From Desulfobacter vibrioformis DSM 8776 (lineage in GTDB: Bacteria > Desulfobacterota > Desulfobacteria > Desulfobacterales > Desulfobacteraceae), in assembly GCF_000745975.1 (NCBI RefSeq), contig NZ_JQKJ01000015.1, forward strand, positions 55,822 to 119,821: a stretch of DNA of 64,000 nucleotides, written 5' to 3'. The position numbers and the translations under genes were made by a program. Below are positions 61,562 to 64,000 of the stretch, piece by piece (positions within the stretch are counted from its first letter, which is position 1; every line of letters starts with the position of its first letter). Under the pieces are notes generated by a model. That model saw only the letters and a program-made list of their open reading frames with translations, searched no databases and was not told where the DNA came from.

Positions 61562-61571
61562 AATAAAAACA

Positions 61572-61605
61572 AGGGGTTAGCCGAATTGGTTAGCCCCTTT
61601 GTTAT
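61572..61605 (+). terminator. Terminator after tRNA-Leu
   Basis: GGGGTTAGCC and GGTTAGCCCC pair over 10 bp with two G-U wobbles around GAATT, followed by TTTGTTATTTTG. It ends the tRNA transcript. Confidence 0.75.
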
Positions 61606-61838
61606 TTTGTCAATAAAAAAGTAAGCGTATTGTAAGCAGTATATTTTTTTGATTCTTGGCTGAATGCTATAATGGGGGTTTTTGCCCATCCCCCCGAAAA
61701 GTGCAATAAGGGGCTTCTTCTCCAAACTCGATAAAAATTTGAACAGCAATGATCGTATTTGAATTCTTGAGAACCGGGGGTTTTTGTCCAAAACCACAAA
61801 ATTTCCGACGAGGCTACACATGGCCGGAACATGTGTTA

Positions 61839-62285
61839 TCATTCATCGGACCAACTGCCGTCAGGCCAGATGGATCTCATATGCGCTACGGTTCCCTTTT
61901 CCATGGATATCAGAAATTCATGAATGCTGGCGATTTGCCCGACGCCAAACCTGCCCTCTGCTGAACCGGGATCGTTATTGATTTTAATCATGGCGTTAGC
62001 AAAATTCCCAGCTTTGAATGCCGTGACAAATTCCTGATTCTCGTTTATCGCCTGCTCCAGTTCCTCATGAACCTCCGAGGGTAGGTCAGAAGTTATTTCA
62101 ATTTCTCCCTCACTGTTTTCCTGAAGCCAAACAGATTGATCACCTGAAATTCCAAGGGACTTGAGTGTGTCCATGAGAAGCTCTGCCGCTTTTTCCATAT
62201 TCTCTTTTGCAAATGCTTTTTTTTCTTCATATGTAATTACCCCATCTTTACTGGCTTCCGCCCCAAATAAACGGGTGTGTCCCAC
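61839..62285 (-). pseudogene. Hypothetical protein, probably 5'-truncated by the IS21-like element
   Basis: The frame (148 codons, C-terminus ...RSIWPDGSWSDE) encodes an acidic protein I do not recognise. It begins at a GTG immediately beside the element end (about 62287). A TAA lies in frame just upstream, in the element's terminal sequence. There is no ribosome site. This suggests that the true start is on the far side of the insertion, beyond the window. It is probably a remnant. It is helical, with no membrane segment. Confidence 0.5.
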
Positions 62286-62317
62286 CTGTTACATAGGATA
62301 GCCCGGATGGCCACTTT

Positions 62318-62352
62318 AAAATCCCCCACCCATGGCCGGGTCAAAATCCCCC
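62318..62352. repeat. Terminal repeats of the IS21-like element
   Basis: AAAATCCCCC occurs twice, 25 bp apart, within a C-rich stretch. IS21-family ends carry several such internal repeats used for IstA binding. Terminal dinucleotides and target duplication could not be fixed because the other end is outside the window. Confidence 0.6.
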
Positions 62353-62410
62353 GGCGACAGAAAATTAAGATCTAAGTTATTCTCTTAATATCTTCCATTT
62401 TTTCCTTTTT

Positions 62411-63190
62411 TCACCCCTCCCTGGTGTTGCGCAGCTGAGAGAGCCGATTGGCAGCCTCTTTGAGCCGGTAGCTCTTCCCTTCAAATTTCAGCAAATGACC
62501 ATGGTGAAGGAGTCGGTCCAGTATGGCCGATGATGCTGCATTGTCTTTGAGGAGCAGTCCCCAGTCTTCAAGAGGGCGATTTGAAGTGATCACGGTGCTT
62601 TTTTTCCTGGCATACCGGTTGATGATGACATCCAGCAGGTAATCAGCTGCATCTTTAGGCATTTTCTTCCGGAGGAATAAATCATCAATAACCAAAAGAT
62701 CTGCCTGTGTAAACAGTTTGAAGACTTTTTTTCGATTTTGAGTCTGTTCAGCCTCAAACATGTCTTCAAAAAACACATGGGCCTCCCGATAAACCGTTTT
62801 CTGGAACAATTGGATGGACGCATGGGCAATGGTCTTGGCAATATGGCTCTTCCCAGTACCCGGGGCACCTATCAGTAGGGCATCTTCGCCATTTTGTATG
62901 AACTTGGCAGTCACCAGTTCATAAATTTCCTTTTTTGGAAGCTTGGGATTAAACCCCCAGTCAAATTCCGTCAACGTTTTCATCTCATCAAGCCCGGAAG
63001 CCTTAAACCTGCGCAGTCTTAGACTGGATGAACGATGGTCCAGCTCATCCTGGATCAGCCAGGACAATGCGTCAACCAGACTTGCGCTGGACTGATTGGC
63101 CTGTAAAGCCCGGCTTTCGAGTGTCGCCAGCATACCGCTCAGCCTGAGAACCTTTAATTGTTTTTCGATTTCTGTGATTGTCATACTCAT
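62411..63190 (-). CDS. istB: IS21 helper ATPase IstB (DnaC-like AAA+)
   Basis: The 259-residue ATPase has Walker A IGAPGTGKSHIA, Walker B ADLLVIDDLF, an N-terminal TITEIEKQLKVLRLSGMLATLESRA and C-terminal RLLHHGHLLKFEGKSYRLKEAA, all typical of IstB. IstB helps the transposase choose its target. The ATG at 63190 follows a perfect AGGAGG site; an ATG further upstream is less likely. The related DnaC helicase loader is the alternative, and it is worth noting because a primase-like gene is next to it. Confidence 0.9.
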   Translation of the reverse strand: MSMTITEIEKQLKVLRLSGMLATLESRALQANQSSASLVDALSWLIQDELDHRSSSLRLRRFKASGLDEMKTLTEFDWGFNPKLPKKEIYELVTAKFIQNGEDALLIGAPGTGKSHIAKTIAHASIQLFQKTVYREAHVFFEDMFEAEQTQNRKKVFKLFTQADLLVIDDLFLRKKMPKDAADYLLDVIINRYARKKSTVITSNRPLEDWGLLLKDNAASSAILDRLLHHGHLLKFEGKSYRLKEAANRLSQLRNTREG

Positions 63191-63220
63191 GATGCCTCCT
63201 TTTTTTTCTTTTTTCATCCC

Positions 63221-64000
63221 TTAAATCATGCCTGTCTTCCTTAAATATCTAAGCTGAGATCCGGACATATCGGCCGGATCTTTGATCCCGGACGTTATAC
63301 CTATGGGCAGACATCCAGGCCGCTCAAATTTCTGATCCCAGTCAAATACTCTTACTGTAAATCCATGTTGCTTCAGTAATGACTCAGCCTTCAAAGCCCC
63401 CTCCTTGCCGGCTTTATCCCGGTCCAGAAAGAGATTAACGATGCTGATATTTATATGCGATGCTAAAAATTGAAGCTGGCGAACCTGTTCCTCACACAGA
63501 TGTGCCCCCATTATGGCACCTGCATTCAGGCAACCAGCCGACACGAGGGCGGCCACATCAAAAAAGCCTTCCACAAGGGTCAGTCCGAATTGCTCAACCT
63601 GCCTTTTTGCCCCAGGGTCAAGGAGCAGCTTGTCCTGGTTGTATATCTCCAGCTTTTTAGAAAATGGAAAACCCCAGTACCTGCCGTTGGCTGCCGACTG
63701 TTCCTCTGTCAATGCGCGGCCAACATGGCTCAACACAACAGGTTTTAGATCCTGGTTAACGCCACGAACCTGAAAAACCAGCCTGCCGTTCAATGGGGAA
63801 CATTTGCCTTGCTGTCTCTCCGGCAGGTAGCCGCACCCCAGGTACTGGCATGCTTGACCGGAAATCCCTCGCTTCTCCAGCACCGGATGAAAAGATTGCA
63901 AATACGGCTGCAGGTCAACCACCACTGGCGGATTTGCGCGGTTCTGCTTTGGGGACGGCTTTTGCCCAACGGCTGCCGTCTGATTCAAAATAGAGATCCC
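63221..64000 (-). CDS. Toprim/DnaG-like primase (partial, runs off the window)
   Basis: The frame remains open to the window edge, so the N-terminus is missing; a CHC2 zinc finger is the expected missing part. The visible part has RGISGQACQYLGCGYLP and NGRLVFQVRG, a primase-like core. The Toprim motif is LVEGFFDVAAL (catalytic Glu), followed by FLDRDKAG (DxD). It ends 30 bp before istB on the same strand. It would synthesise RNA primers or bind DNA ends; a role in element mobility is not known to me. Confidence 0.72.
   Translation of the reverse strand, partial: GISILNQTAAVGQKPSPKQNRANPPVVVDLQPYLQSFHPVLEKRGISGQACQYLGCGYLPERQQGKCSPLNGRLVFQVRGVNQDLKPVVLSHVGRALTEEQSAANGRYWGFPFSKKLEIYNQDKLLLDPGAKRQVEQFGLTLVEGFFDVAALVSAGCLNAGAIMGAHLCEEQVRQLQFLASHINISIVNLFLDRDKAGKEGALKAESLLKQHGFTVRVFDWDQKFERPGCLPIGITSGIKDPADMSGSQLRYLRKTGMI

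Larger units (their letters stand above)
62287..64000 (-). mobile_element. IS21-like element (one end and two genes in window)
   Basis: The left end carries the multiple AAAATCCCCC repeats (62318-62327 and 62343-62352) seen in IS21-type termini. Read on the minus strand, a primase-like gene precedes istB, and the element ends after istB. The istA transposase is not in the window; it would have to lie beyond 64000, because the primase-like gene occupies the place where istA normally precedes istB. Confidence 0.65.

Noticed and set aside
61540..61842. A 100-codon minus-strand frame over the tRNA-Leu end and terminator.
   Set aside because: It overlaps the tRNA, has no ribosome site or family match and is compositionally biased. 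It is a chance frame.
1..64000. CRISPR arrays, cas genes, toxin-antitoxin pairs, prophage structural genes.
   Set aside because: No regularly spaced repeat array or characteristic protein was found on either strand.

Overview
The window looks like a chromosome segment from an anaerobic, Gram-negative member of the Desulfobacterota, most likely Desulfobacteraceae-like. This is an inference from gene content: a complete Rnf complex in the order C-D-G-E-A-B, a bacterial V-type ATPase cluster, NADH oxidase/CoA-disulfide reductase with a rhodanese domain, many hybrid histidine kinases, RND efflux and outer-membrane lipoproteins. No rRNA, ribosomal protein or sulfate-reduction gene is present to settle the taxonomy.

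Layout. 1-1067 is a scar where a 5'-truncated, frameshifted opgH/mdoH remnant meets a truncated histidine kinase/receiver remnant head to head. 1270-7057 holds a hybrid kinase, an NADH-oxidase-like flavoprotein and an EF-G-like GTPase. 7135-12292 (minus) is an isoprenoid/DNA-repair operon, xseA-xseB-ispA-dxs-tlyA. 12.3-16.1 kb is a loose region with two copies of a MITE-like inverted repeat, small genes, an amidase with a triple repeat, a DUF2080 'transposon-encoded' small gene and a ~100-bp direct repeat pair. 16.1-23.4 kb has pepP and the rnfCDGEAB operon (minus). 23.6-34.5 kb is a mixed set: flavodoxin, Uma2 nuclease, hutH, murJ, a universal stress protein, an ArsR-methyltransferase fusion, manC, yqgE and a dynamin-like GTPase.

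34.5-49.7 kb: a sigma-54 activator is divergent from a seven-gene V-type ATPase operon (E, DUF2764, A, B, D, I, K), and a sigma-54-like -24/-12 element lies in front of that operon. An RND tripartite pump (adaptor, pump, outer-membrane factor) follows 19 bp later. The ATPase rotor subunit keeps most of the residues that bind Na+ in the Enterococcus hirae NtpK ring, so Rnf and the V-ATPase may share a sodium circuit.

49.7-55.0 kb is a second compact operon: molybdenum-carrier-like protein, a rhomboid protease fused to a DnaJ C-terminal domain, then ydbH-ynbE-ydbL (outer-envelope lipid homeostasis genes). 55-61.3 kb holds a 144-aa unknown, a 1007-aa membrane protein with a PHP-like metal motif, and a dCache hybrid kinase. 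A tRNA-Leu(UAA) follows. The right end is an IS21-like element (istB) that appears to have interrupted a 148-aa gene. Unusually, istB is preceded by a Toprim/DnaG-like gene that runs off the window.
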